Below are positions 25,283 to 33,968 of a DNA stretch of 64,000 nucleotides, in pieces (the first letter of the stretch is position 1; every line of letters starts with the position of its first letter). The notes beneath the pieces were generated by a model. It searched no databases. It was not told the DNA's origin and saw nothing but the letters and a program-made list of their open reading frames with translations. Source of the stretch: an uncultured beta proteobacterium (GTDB lineage Bacteria > Pseudomonadota > Gammaproteobacteria > Burkholderiales > Burkholderiaceae_C); NCBI GenBank assembly GCA_903876735.1, contig CAIRAW010000036.1, forward strand, positions 23,630 to 87,629, in the 5' to 3' direction. Position numbers and translations under genes: made by a program.

Positions 25283-26368
25283 CTACGAACTGAACAGGAA
25301 GTTCATCACGTCGCCATCCTTGACGACGTATTCTTTGCCTTCGCTGCGCATCTTGCCGGCATCCTTGGCACCCTGCTCGCCCTTGTAGGCAATGAAGTCC
25401 TCGTAGGCAAAGGTCTGGGCACGGATGTAGCCCTTCTCGAAATCGGTGTGGATGACCCCGGCGGCCTGCGGTCCGGTATCGCCAACATGGATGGTCCAGG
25501 CGCGCACTTCCTTGACGCCGGCCGTGAAGTAGGTTTGCAAGCCCAGCAGTTTGTAGGCGGCCACGATCAGGCGGTTCAGGCCTGGTTCTTCCTGGCCGAT
25601 TTCGGCCAAAAACATTTTCTTGTCATCATCCGACATGTCGGCCATTTCGGCCTCCATCTTGGCGCAGATCGCGACCACCGGCGCGTTTTGCGCGGCCGCG
25701 TAGGCCTTGAGACGGTCCAGAAACGGGTTGTTCTCGAATCCGTCTTCCGATACGTTGGCGACGAACATGGCCGGTTTGGCCGTGATCAGGAAGAACTGCT
25801 TGAGCAGCGGCAACTCCTCCTTGCTGAAGTCAAGCGTGCGCACGGGCTTGGCCTCGTTTAGCGCGGCCTGGCATTTCTCCAGGATGGCGACCAGTTTGAT
25901 TGATTCCTTGTCGCCCGAGCGTGCGGTCTTGGTGACCCGGTGCAAGGCCTTTTCAACCGCCGTCAGATCGGCCAGACAGAGTTCGGTCTGGATCACTTCT
26001 ATGTCGGAAATCGGATCGATCTTGCCGGCCACGTGAATCACGTTGTCGTCCTCGAAGCAGCGCACCACGTTGACGGTGGCATCGGTCTCACGGATGTGCG
26101 CCAGAAACTTGTTGCCCAGACCTTCGCCCGTGCTGGCACCGGCGACCAGTCCCGCGATGTCAACAAACTCGACGATGGCGCGCTGAACCTTTTGCGGTTT
26201 CACAATGGCCGAGAGTGCATCGAGTCGCGCATCGGGCACCTCAACGATGCCCACGTTGGGCTCAATCGTGCAAAAGGGATAGTTCTCAGCCGGGATGCCG
26301 GCCTTGGTCAGCGCGTTGAACAGGGTCGATTTACCGACGTTGGGCAAGCCCACAATGCCACATTTCAT
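25283..26368 (-). CDS. ychF: Redox-regulated ATPase YchF (OLA1 family)
   Basis: YchF is a universally conserved P-loop ATPase that binds ribosomes. The 361-aa protein has G1 [14 protein letters not shown], switch regions with [17 protein letters not shown]3 [10 protein letters not shown], and the altered specificity motif NVSED in place of NKxD, which explains ATP preference. The C-terminal TGS domain is present ([20 protein letters not shown]). Just beyond its start codon lies a divergent, inverted fragment of another ychF next to a recombinase gene. Confidence 0.97.
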   Translation of the reverse strand: MKCGIVGLPNVGKSTLFNALTKAGIPAENYPFCTIEPNVGIVEVPDARLDALSAIVKPQKVQRAIVEFVDIAGLVAGASTGEGLGNKFLAHIRETDATVNVVRCFEDDNVIHVAGKIDPISDIEVIQTELCLADLTAVEKALHRVTKTARSGDKESIKLVAILEKCQAALNEAKPVRTLDFSKEELPLLKQFFLITAKPAMFVANVSEDGFENNPFLDRLKAYAAAQNAPVVAICAKMEAEMADMSDDDKKMFLAEIGQEEPGLNRLIVAAYKLLGLQTYFTAGVKEVRAWTIHVGDTGPQAAGVIHTDFEKGYIRAQTFAYEDFIAYKGEQGAKDAGKMRSEGKEYVVKDGDVMNFLFSS

Positions 26369-26396
26369 GAAAGTCCTTAAATATCAAGACCCAAAC

Positions 26397-26444
26397 TGCA
26401 CTATCGAACCCAATGTGGGCATCGTGGAAGTGCCTGATGCGCGT
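26397..26444 (+). other. Inverted fragment of a divergent ychF gene
   Basis: The plus strand encodes [16 protein letters not shown], the same 16 residues found in the adjacent ychF, which lies on the opposite strand. The DNA differs at about half of the third codon positions (for example ACT ATC GAA against ACG ATT GAG), so it is not a copy of the neighbour but comes from a diverged ychF. Similarity fades on both sides. It sits between the ychF start and the recombinase gene and may be a footprint of integration or of an inversion. Confidence 0.8.
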
Positions 26445-26536
26445 CAATTGGCGCATTCGCAAAGATCAACGACAAACCGCCGCCGACACCCTGTCGGCAC
26501 GGTTTTTTGTCCTCGTTTTGTCCTGGGAAGTTACCT

Positions 26537-27625
26537 GTGATTGTACTAATCAGTGAATCCCTGCTCCAAAGGGCGTCAGCTTGTGATGGTCGCATCCTGC
26601 GCGATCGGGTGCTGAGTGGCTTTGGCGTGCGGTTGAATGCTCGCAAACGGACTTTCCTTATTGCCACCAGCGTTGCTGGCAAGCAGTTCCGCATGATGCT
26701 GGGCCACTGGCCTTTGATGACGGTGGAAGATGCAAGATCCAAGGCGATGGCGGTGCCGCGTCAGTGCCGGAACGGTGAACGGCCAAGTCGCAAGGTGAAA
26801 AGTGATGTTCCGGTGTTGCGCGTTGCTTTGCTTGCCTACTGCAGGGCCAAGGGAATCAAAGCGTCCAGCCAGAAGCGCTATGACTCGATATTCAGAACAC
26901 ACTTCGGTGACTGGCTGGAGCGTTCGGTAGCTGACCTGAGCTTCGGCGAGTTTTCAGAGCATTGCCACGCCTTTGCCCAGTCAAAAGGCAACGCCCTGGT
27001 CGAAGTGGGTCGTGGCGTCGTGACCGCGTTGATCAAATACGTGAACGCTGTCCACGGTTTGAGTATCGAATCGCCCTTCAACAAGCTGGCAGCAGCAGGC
27101 TTGATGCCAGAACGCTCCCAGCCCCGTGCGCGTGTCTTGCAGGAAAGTGAACTTGCAGCGTGGAAGGTTGCGGTGGATCAGCTTGGCGAGCGTCAGCGGG
27201 ACTTCCTGTACCTGACACTCTACACGGGCTTGAGACGGAACGAGGGCAGAGAGCTACAGCGAAAGCAGATTGACCTCGCTGGGGGCGTTCTGGTCATTCC
27301 TATGACCAAAAACGGGAAGCCCCACAGCTTGCCGATCACGCCGATGATGCGGGAGATTCTGGAGCGTTGCTGTGCCGGGTTGAAGCCTGATGACGAACTA
27401 ATCAAGGGCGTGTCTGCCGAGCATATTTCGGAGATGACTATGCGGTTTGGTTCGCCCCGATTCATGCTGCATGACCTTCGGAAGGTGATGGCGACGGTCG
27501 GCGAGAAACTTGAGCTAGGGGATGCTGTGCTGCGGCGAATCCTGAACCACACCGCGCCCAAGACTGATGTATTGCACCGTCATTACGTCGGTCTGAATGA
27601 AGGTGATGTTGCGCTGCCCCCTTGA
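26537..27625 (+). CDS. Phage-type tyrosine recombinase (integrase), 3' end cut by an IS
   Basis: This is a site-specific recombinase of the prophage/genomic-island type. The N-terminal arm-binding part has FGVRLNARKRTFLI and a LGHWPLMTVEDARSKAMAV segment. The catalytic core has the first arginine in LYTGLRRNEGRELQ, a lysine in TKNGKPHSLPI, HDLRKVMATVGEKL with His-x-x-Arg, and the distal LNHTAPKTDVLHRHYV with histidine and tyrosine. I prefer the GTG at 26537 (GGGAAG upstream) over the TTG at 26507. The last codons (ALPP) come from the left end of the insertion sequence at 27610, so a short C-terminal tail is lost while the catalytic tyrosine is kept. No other phage or island genes follow. Confidence 0.88.
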   Translation: MIVLISESLLQRASACDGRILRDRVLSGFGVRLNARKRTFLIATSVAGKQFRMMLGHWPLMTVEDARSKAMAVPRQCRNGERPSRKVKSDVPVLRVALLAYCRAKGIKASSQKRYDSIFRTHFGDWLERSVADLSFGEFSEHCHAFAQSKGNALVEVGRGVVTALIKYVNAVHGLSIESPFNKLAAAGLMPERSQPRARVLQESELAAWKVAVDQLGERQRDFLYLTLYTGLRRNEGRELQRKQIDLAGGVLVIPMTKNGKPHSLPITPMMREILERCCAGLKPDDELIKGVSAEHISEMTMRFGSPRFMLHDLRKVMATVGEKLELGDAVLRRILNHTAPKTDVLHRHYVGLNEGDVALPP

Positions 27626-28516
27626 TTAGCAACACGATGATTCAGAGTCCGGGATGGTAATCGTAATTGAATTTCTTCCTGGCTCAATGCCGCCAGCGCG
27701 CTGGCGGCATTGAGCCGCGAACTTGGCCGGCGGGACGTAGCCCAGCGTGCTGTGTGGACGGTAGTGGTTGTAGTCGTGGCGCCAGTTGTCGATGATCGAG
27801 CGCATGTGGCTCAAACTGGCAAACCAATGCTGGGACAGGCACTCGTCACGGAAGCGGCTGTTAAAGCTCTCGATATAGGCGTTTTGAACCGGCTTGCCCG
27901 GTTGGATGAAACGCAGTTCCACGCCGTTTCTGGCAGCCCAATCCAGCATCTTTCGTCCCGCGAATTCGGGGCCATTGTCTGTTCGAATTACTTTGGGTAG
28001 TCCGCGCTCAGCCTTGACCTGGTCGAGTACCCGTGTGACATACAACGCCGGAATCGAGGTATCAGCAATGATCTGCACGGACTCCTTGGTGCAGTCATCC
28101 ACCACGGTCAATGTCTTGACCTTGCGCCCGTTGGCCAACTCATCGAATACGAAATCCATGCTCCACACCTCGTTTGGTTGTTCAGGACGCACCAGTGGCT
28201 GGCGCTCGCACGTTGGCAGCTTTTTGCGCCGACGCTTGCGCACCGTCAGCCCTTCTTCGCAGTACAGCCGGTAGGTGCGTTTGACATTGATTGGCCAGCC
28301 TTCATTTGTCAGCCGGTTGTGCAGCATTCGATAGCCGTGGCGGCGGTGTTGCCCTGCCAGTTCCTTCAAACGCTCCCGTAAGGGCTGGTTGCTGTCCTCG
28401 CAAGGCTGGTAGCGCAGCACACTGGTGCTGATTCCAACCAGGCGACAGGCTTGGCGTTCGCTCAAGCCTTTGCCTTGCAACTCCCTCACGCATTCGCGTT
28501 TGGCCGCCACGGCCAC
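27626..28516 (-). CDS. IS3-family transposase OrfB (catalytic part)
   Basis: This 296-aa integrase-core transposase has the DDE triad visible in VWSMDFVFD, RTDNGPEFAGRK and NAYIESFNSRFRDECL, and a N-terminal helix-turn-helix_21 region (HRRHGYRMLHNRLTNEGW). The apparent start is GTG at 28516, one base into the OrfA stop, but the functional product is expected to be an OrfA-OrfB fusion made by -1 frameshifting at the G-GGA-AAA heptamer just before the OrfA stop. The frame ends inside the left inverted-repeat region (PDSESSCC). It looks intact. Confidence 0.92.
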   Translation of the reverse strand: MAVAAKRECVRELQGKGLSERQACRLVGISTSVLRYQPCEDSNQPLRERLKELAGQHRRHGYRMLHNRLTNEGWPINVKRTYRLYCEEGLTVRKRRRKKLPTCERQPLVRPEQPNEVWSMDFVFDELANGRKVKTLTVVDDCTKESVQIIADTSIPALYVTRVLDQVKAERGLPKVIRTDNGPEFAGRKMLDWAARNGVELRFIQPGKPVQNAYIESFNSRFRDECLSQHWFASLSHMRSIIDNWRHDYNHYRPHSTLGYVPPAKFAAQCRQRAGGIEPGRNSITITIPDSESSCC

Positions 28517-28776
28517 TATTTTCCCTTCAGCACCTCGCGCATCGCGTCGATCTCAAGCATCGAGTTGGCTAGCAACTTCTTGAGCTTGGCGTTCTCCGAC
28601 TCCAAACTCTTGAGCCGCTGCGCGTCCGAGACACTCATGCCGCCAAACTTCGCTTTCCATCCGTAGTAGCTCGGCTCACTGAAACCGTGCTTTCGGCACA
28701 GTTCCTTGATCGGCAGGCCTGCGTCAGCCTCGCGCAGGAACCCGATGATTTGTTCCTCGTTGAATCGCTTCTTCAT
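28516..28776 (-). CDS. IS3-family transposase OrfA (DNA-binding part)
   Basis: The 86-aa protein has a helix-turn-helix (FNEEQIIGFLREADAGLPIK, then ELCRKHGFSEPSYYGWKAKF) and a leucine-zipper-like tail (SLESENAKLKKLLANSMLEI), the pattern of IS407-group OrfA. It ends LKGK followed by a stop. The bases G-GGA-AAA immediately before the stop make a canonical -1 slippery heptamer in the zero frame. It lies at the right end of the element, transcribed inward. Confidence 0.92.
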   Translation of the reverse strand: MKKRFNEEQIIGFLREADAGLPIKELCRKHGFSEPSYYGWKAKFGGMSVSDAQRLKSLESENAKLKKLLANSMLEIDAMREVLKGK

Positions 28777-28851
28777 CGTCCAATTTCCTTTCAGGGTTAA
28801 TTGGACTCCAAATCTTCATGTGGCTAATTCTGGGAGGCAGCGCAGTTCCCA

Positions 28852-29859
28852 TTAGGAAGCCTCCTTGACACGTATCACCAACTGCTCAACCTTGAAGCCT
28901 TGAATTGAGCCACTTACGATGCTTCCCACTGACCCCTCTGTTGCCTCCGTGTCGCCAAAGTTGGAGTCAATCCGAAGTTGGGCTATTTCACGACCCGGGA
29001 GCGTGATGTCGAACCCTGTCTGTTGCGACTTGATCTTTTCGCCCATCGTCTGCACAGAGAACAACATTCCAGGACGAAGCCCTTGCGCTTTGCCGCCGGC
29101 CACGAAATATCGACCTTGATCAGCCGACAGGAAGAAGGTTTGCCATGGCCGGCCAGCCAACTCGGTTGAAAGTCTGTTTACAGCTTCTGAAATAGCCTGC
29201 CTAATTGACGAATCGTTCAGGGTTCCGTCATAGCCAGCTTGCGATCCAAAGCCAAAAGTGGAGGCCGATTCAGTGGACGACTCCCCAGCGCCTGACGTGG
29301 CAAAAAAGATCTGCCCGGTAGTGGCATCAACCAATCGCAGATCCACTTTTGCAAACGCAACCTGCTTCTTGCTGGATGAAACGAATCCAGTTTGTCCGAC
29401 AGTCTTGCGACCAAACTCCGTAAGCGAACCAATGATCAACGCATCTACCCCGATGATGTTTAACTTTGCGCCTGTCAAGGCGCTCTCATCTTTCAGTCTG
29501 GAAATGTCTGGTCGTTCAAAAACCAGGTATGCGCCCGACTCAGTCAAAGACTTACTAAGCAAATCGGTTACTTGCTTGCCCAGCGGATCACCTGCTGCGT
29601 CGCGCAGCAATGATCGCCCATAAGATGTTTCGTTGGTGATGCGTCCGAGCGCAATCTTGCGTTTCAAAACAGGCTTCACTGGCGCCACGGCCGTTGCTGC
29701 CTGTTGAGCGATTTTTTGCACTGCCGTTGGCTGCGGAGCCTCTCGAACCACAACGGGCGGTGCTTGTGTAGCGCACCCGCTGAGAAGCAATGATGCCGTA
29801 ATCCCTGTGGTTAAAGCCCAAGTGATCTGAGATGTTTGTCGCCTAAAAGCATTGATCAT
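28852..29859 (-). CDS. CsgG-family outer-membrane lipoprotein
   Basis: This is a 335-aa exported lipoprotein. Its N-terminal signal has the lipobox LLLSGCA near residue 28. The mature protein matches the CsgG/HfaB fold pattern: KIALGRITNETSYGRSLL, DLLSKSLTESGAYLVFERPD, VDALIIGSLTEFGR and DLRLVDATTGQIFFA. CsgG itself is the curli secretion pore, but many relatives lie in small operons with DUF799- and DUF4810-type lipoproteins. No such partners or curli genes remain here, because an insertion sequence begins 7 bp after the stop. Polarity or loss of downstream partners is likely. No other csg genes are in the window. Confidence 0.85.
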   Translation of the reverse strand: MINAFRRQTSQITWALTTGITASLLLSGCATQAPPVVVREAPQPTAVQKIAQQAATAVAPVKPVLKRKIALGRITNETSYGRSLLRDAAGDPLGKQVTDLLSKSLTESGAYLVFERPDISRLKDESALTGAKLNIIGVDALIIGSLTEFGRKTVGQTGFVSSSKKQVAFAKVDLRLVDATTGQIFFATSGAGESSTESASTFGFGSQAGYDGTLNDSSIRQAISEAVNRLSTELAGRPWQTFFLSADQGRYFVAGGKAQGLRPGMLFSVQTMGEKIKSQQTGFDITLPGREIAQLRIDSNFGDTEATEGSVGSIVSGSIQGFKVEQLVIRVKEAS

Positions 29860-30351
29860 TGGTCGCCCGAAGAGTTAGAAGCTCAAGAACAGATAATTTC
29901 TTGAACCATTTGCAGAATAAAGAGAATTAAGATACGAGCCAAGGGTACACCTTGTTACACAGTTGCGCCATCCCCCAAGCGGGGCGCAGCGGTAATTCAC
30001 CCTGCGATCGTTGTTCCACATCAATTAAAGCACTTTCTTTTTTAATAATGACAACGTTTTTCATTGGGCTAAGCGTATAGGGCTACCGCTAGTCGCCTTT
30101 CCTCGCATCACATTCTGGGATTTGCTGACAGCGTTCCGCCTTTCTTCGCTTGATCGCCATGCGACGACCGCACAGCATTCCGCGCTCCGGTCGGAACAAC
30201 TGCAACAAGGCTCACCAAAACATACATCACGCAAGAAGGCGTCGGCAGCTTTTCATGCGCCCCGTCAGACCGACTAGGCGAGCTTTTGAGCGTGCTGGCG
30301 ACGGCATCGCTACCGATTGCGACGTGGCGGGATTAGATGGCTCTGGCGCAG
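29860..30351. other. Intergenic stretch without a supported gene
   Basis: This region separates the CsgG-like gene from the ParA relic. It is AT-richer than its surroundings and has a run of T residues near 30040-30060. Short frames here show no recognisable family. The last 100 bases may hold unrecognisable upstream remains of the ParA-like gene. Confidence 0.5.
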
Positions 30352-30614
30352 TCCTAGAGGCTCGCGCCGACCACAACCCGAAACTCAAGGTCAAAGGCAT
30401 CGTTGTCAACCAGTTTCAGGCCCGTGCCAAACTACCCCAGCGCATGGTGGACGAATTGCTCGCCGAAGGCTTGCCGGTGCTGCAGCCCTATCTTTCCTCC
30501 TCGGTCCGGATTCGCGAATCACATGAGCAGTCCTTACCCATGATTTACCTGGATCCGCAGCACAAACTGACGCAGGCTTTTGTCGCCCTGCACGCCGTGC
30601 TCGGGGCGGTTTAG
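30352..30614 (+). pseudogene. ParA-family ATPase relic (C-terminal fragment)
   Basis: In frame with the stop at 30612-30614 is a ParA/MinD-like C-terminus: HNPKLKVKGIVVNQFQARAK, then QRMVDELLAEGLPVLQPYLS, a VRIRESHEQSLPMIYLDP segment and a final LTQAFVALHAVLG helix. An intact member would have about 150-200 more residues with a KGGxGKT Walker motif upstream. The 200 bases before are open in frame from 30150 but show no such motif, only arginine-rich text. I read this as a truncated gene with a scrambled 5' part. Confidence 0.7.
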
Positions 30615-30670
30615 CGCGATCCATCAGCGCGAGGGGCGCCAGGCACAGTCAACCGCAGCCGCAACAACAC

Positions 30671-32701
30671 CTATGCACGCACTTCAGCCTGCGCGTCATA
30701 AAAGTGGAACGAGTCGCGCCCGGACTCCTTGGCCTGGTACATGGCGATATCGGCACGCTTGAGGGCTTCTTCTTCCGAGAACTCCAAACCCAGAAACAGC
30801 AAGACACCAATGCTGGCCGTGCAATGGTGAGCGATGGTCTGTGCCGGTCGGCTTGCATCGGCCGCCAGCCTCAGAACATAAGACTCGGCCAGCACGCTGC
30901 GGATCTTCTCCGCCAGCAGACCCGCCTGCTCCTGTGCCTGCCCCTCGTCATGCGACAAATCCATGAGCAGAACAACAAATTCGTCGCCACCAAACCGGGC
31001 GACCGTGTCAACTTCCCTGACACAACGCTTGAGCCGGGCCGCCACTTCAATCAGCAGCAAATCGCCGGCCCCATGTCCATACGTGTCATTGAGCACCTTG
31101 AAATTGTCCAGATCCAGGAACATCAGGGCACAGTAGCGTCCCGTGCGCTTGCTGGCAAGCATGGCCTGGGTCAGCCGATCGCGCAGCAGCAGCCGGTTGG
31201 CCAGATTGGTCATCGGGTCGTAGTACGCCAGCTGCCGCACAATTTCTTCTGTGCGTTTGCGCTCGGTGATGTCGACGATCACGCCCAGAATTCCGCAGTC
31301 CTGCCCCTGCGCGTCAATAAACCGTGTTGCCGTCAGATGGCCCCAGAACTGGCTGTGATCGCTGCGCCAGTACATGCGATCCAGATTCAGCGGCGGAATC
31401 GAGCCGCGCAACAATTCGCCCTTTTGTTCTCGCACTGCGGCTCGCTCCGCCGGATCGACAAGGGCGACATATTCCAGCTCAAGCAGCGACTGCACCGAGT
31501 AGCCAAACATCTCGGCCATTCGATGGTTGGCTTGTGTGATGCGTCCCTGCGGATCAATCAAAAAGATCGCCACACTGGAAGTGTCCAGCACTTTTTGCAA
31601 CAGCGCCTCACGCTGCCCCAACTCTGTTTGCAGCCGGTTGAAGCCGCGAATCAGGTTGCCAATCTCGTCCTTGCGGACGATCGGCAGGGGTTGCCACGAC
31701 TGTTTGGCGTCAGCCGCAGCCGTCAGTGCATCGGAGGCCGCCAGAAGTGGCGCGAGTTGGCGCTTGAGCATCCACCAAGTGAGCCCACCAGCCAGCAGGG
31801 TCAGCACAATGGTGGCCAGCAGCAAGCGCCACTGCATCGCGCGTATCGGCCCAAACGCTTCATCGGTTGGCAATGAAAGCACGAGCCGCCAGCCTGCCAC
31901 CGGGATCGACGCCACCGAACTCAGCACTTCGACGCCTTGCGCATTGGTGCTGATGAGAGGTCTGGTTTCACCCCGGACATGGCTGTCGACCAGGGAGCTG
32001 ACACCTGCCGCTGGCAGTTGCTGCATGACGAGGCTCTTGTCGGTGGCGACAACAATCACCCGCTGCTGCGGCGCCAGCAGCACATAGCCCCCTGTCTTGC
32101 CATAGCGACTTCCAACCAGAGCCCCCAGGAAGTTGGGTTCCGCCAGATTGGTCACACCGGCCAGCGCGCCAATGACCCTTCCCTGCGCATCACGAATCGG
32201 CGCCGCCATGCCAAAGACGGGAACTGACAATCTCTTGCCGATGATCGGCAAGCCGATCGTCGGCTTACCGAGTTTGAGTGTGTCGGCCACATAGTCACGG
32301 TCCATGTAGCTCACACCAAGCCGCTGCACCGATACCGGTTCGGTGACCAGCGCTACGCCGTCGAGCCCGGTGACAAACAGGCCACCGTTGAACAACTCCT
32401 GAAACACCGGGCGCCGGTCCAGGTTGTCCCGCAAGGCCGCAGGATTGCCGAGCAGCGCCGGATTGAACCCGGCCGCCACCTTCCCCAGCGCCTCCAGACG
32501 GTCCAGCAACTCGTGATTGGTGGCGTCGCCCACCAGTTTGAGGGTAGAGGATTGCTGCTCGCCCAGCAATTGGCGCATGTTCTCGTGCAAGATGCGGCTG
32601 GCATAGAACGACAGGGACCAGATGCTGATCAGGAAGATCAACAGCGTGAACATCGTCACCCGTGTCTTGAGTGAGTTCCTGCTAAACGCGGTAAAGGTCA
32701 T
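30671..32701 (-). CDS. Membrane sensor diguanylate cyclase (Cache-HAMP-PAS-GGDEF)
   Basis: The 676-aa protein has an N-terminal membrane anchor (about residues 12-32), a periplasmic double-Cache-like domain to about 270 (GLFVTGLDGVALV, DRDYVADTLKLGKPTIG, PVFGMAAPIRDAQGRVIGAL), a second membrane segment, a HAMP-like linker, a PAS domain (FLIDPQGRITQANHRMAEMF) and a C-terminal GGDEF domain. The catalytic motif FGGDEFV is canonical, and REVD five residues before it forms a product-inhibition site. It should make cyclic-di-GMP in response to a small periplasmic ligand. It has no EAL domain. It stands alone between the ParA relic and a ubiH-like gene transcribed away from it. Confidence 0.94.
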   Translation of the reverse strand: MTFTAFSRNSLKTRVTMFTLLIFLISIWSLSFYASRILHENMRQLLGEQQSSTLKLVGDATNHELLDRLEALGKVAAGFNPALLGNPAALRDNLDRRPVFQELFNGGLFVTGLDGVALVTEPVSVQRLGVSYMDRDYVADTLKLGKPTIGLPIIGKRLSVPVFGMAAPIRDAQGRVIGALAGVTNLAEPNFLGALVGSRYGKTGGYVLLAPQQRVIVVATDKSLVMQQLPAAGVSSLVDSHVRGETRPLISTNAQGVEVLSSVASIPVAGWRLVLSLPTDEAFGPIRAMQWRLLLATIVLTLLAGGLTWWMLKRQLAPLLAASDALTAAADAKQSWQPLPIVRKDEIGNLIRGFNRLQTELGQREALLQKVLDTSSVAIFLIDPQGRITQANHRMAEMFGYSVQSLLELEYVALVDPAERAAVREQKGELLRGSIPPLNLDRMYWRSDHSQFWGHLTATRFIDAQGQDCGILGVIVDITERKRTEEIVRQLAYYDPMTNLANRLLLRDRLTQAMLASKRTGRYCALMFLDLDNFKVLNDTYGHGAGDLLLIEVAARLKRCVREVDTVARFGGDEFVVLLMDLSHDEGQAQEQAGLLAEKIRSVLAESYVLRLAADASRPAQTIAHHCTASIGVLLFLGLEFSEEEALKRADIAMYQAKESGRDSFHFYDAQAEVRA

Positions 32702-32814
32702 ATCAATCTTTGCAGAACCAGTATGCCCGGCAACTGGGAGGGGAAGTTGGATGCATTATCTCCTGAGGGTCTGCATCCTGACCGGGCGCCATGCCCGCCT
32801 TCTACAATCCGTCC

Positions 32815-33945
32815 ATGACCCAAGCCTTTGACATTTGCATACGCGGCGGCGGTATTGTCGGCCGCACACTGGCGCTGTTGCTGGCGCGCGAACGACTGCG
32901 CGTCGGCTTGGTGCTGCAAGCACCGCCTGGAACCCAGGGCGGTAGCACACCGGTCCAGGATGATGTGCGGGCCTATGCCTTGAACGCCAAGTCCCGCGCC
33001 CTGCTCGAATCACTGCGCTGCTGGCCCGACGAGCGGCATGCGACCGAAGTCCTGACCATGCAGGTCAAGGGCGACGACGGTGGCGAGGTGAATTTTTCGG
33101 CCGCTGAACTCAAGGTGCCGGGTCTGACCTGGATTGTCGATGTGCCAGCGCTGGAAGCCCGACTGGCCGAGGCTGTGCGGTTTGCGCCGCAAATCGAGTT
33201 GCTGGATGCGCCACAGGCTGCTGCATTGACCGTCATCTGTGAAGGCAAGACCAGTAGCACGCGCGCCGAATTCGGTATTGATTTTCAGGTCACACCCTAT
33301 CCGCAACGCGCTATTGCCGCACGCCTGAACTGCGAGCGACCGCATGGCCAGACCGCGCGGCAATGGTTCTCGCAGGGCGAAATCCTGGCTTTTTTGCCGC
33401 TCGATGGGCCACAAGGGAACTCTGTGGCCGTCGTCTGGTCTGTAAGGGAAGGCAGTGCGCCAGGCTTGCTGGCCGACGATCCCGCCGTGTTTTGCGAAAA
33501 GCTCGAGGCGGCAAGCCAGGGCTGTCTGGGGCAGCTCAGCCTGAGCAGCGCGCGCAGCGCCTGGCCCCTGCAGATGGCGCGCGCCGAGCGCTGGGGCGGG
33601 GTTCATGCGGACAAGGCTTGGGTTTTGGCCGGTGACGCCGCCCACAACGTGCATCCGCTGGCCGGGCAAGGACTCAACCTTGGCTTGGGCGATGTGGCTG
33701 CGCTGGCAAAGATACTGCACGAGCGCGAATACTGGCGCTCGGTGGGTGACGAAAAACTGCTGCGGCGCTATGAGCGCGCGCGCAAGGCCGAGGTCGCTAC
33801 CATGGGCGCTGCGATGGATGGACTGCAGCAGTTGTTCTGGCAAAGCGGCACGCCGTGGCAGAGCGCGCGCAACTGGGGCATGAACGGGTTTGACCACAGC
33901 GGCCCGGTCAAGCAGTGGGTAGCGCGCCAGGCGATGGGCTTTTGA
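32815..33945 (+). CDS. UbiH/UbiF/VisC-family FAD-dependent hydroxylase
   Basis: This is a 376-aa flavoprotein monooxygenase of the ubiquinone-hydroxylase family. I chose the ATG at 32815 (MTQAFDICIRGGGIVGRTLA), because it directly precedes the Rossmann FAD motif GGGIVG. The second FAD motif GDAAHNVHPLAGQGLN is intact near residue 280. It probably hydroxylates a ring carbon of the ubiquinone precursor, but the position cannot be told from sequence alone. It is followed after 23 bp by dsbC and then an M61 peptidase on the same strand. Confidence 0.9.
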   Translation: MTQAFDICIRGGGIVGRTLALLLARERLRVGLVLQAPPGTQGGSTPVQDDVRAYALNAKSRALLESLRCWPDERHATEVLTMQVKGDDGGEVNFSAAELKVPGLTWIVDVPALEARLAEAVRFAPQIELLDAPQAAALTVICEGKTSSTRAEFGIDFQVTPYPQRAIAARLNCERPHGQTARQWFSQGEILAFLPLDGPQGNSVAVVWSVREGSAPGLLADDPAVFCEKLEAASQGCLGQLSLSSARSAWPLQMARAERWGGVHADKAWVLAGDAAHNVHPLAGQGLNLGLGDVAALAKILHEREYWRSVGDEKLLRRYERARKAEVATMGAAMDGLQQLFWQSGTPWQSARNWGMNGFDHSGPVKQWVARQAMGF

Positions 33946-33968
33946 TTTTGCTTTGCGAAGGAACGACG

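Larger units (their letters stand above)
27610..28844 (-). mobile_element. IS3-family insertion sequence, IS407-like group
   Basis: The 1,235-bp element has terminal inverted repeats TGCGCTGCCCCC (left) and, reading inward from the right end, TGCGCTGCCTCCC, with TG/CA termini. It carries two overlapping transposase frames on the minus strand. Flanks are GATGT on the left and GTTCC on the right, which do not form the expected 3-5 bp target duplication. It has cut the recombinase gene and ends 7 bp from the stop of the CsgG-like gene. A 44-bp copy of its left end recurs at 50322. Confidence 0.9.
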
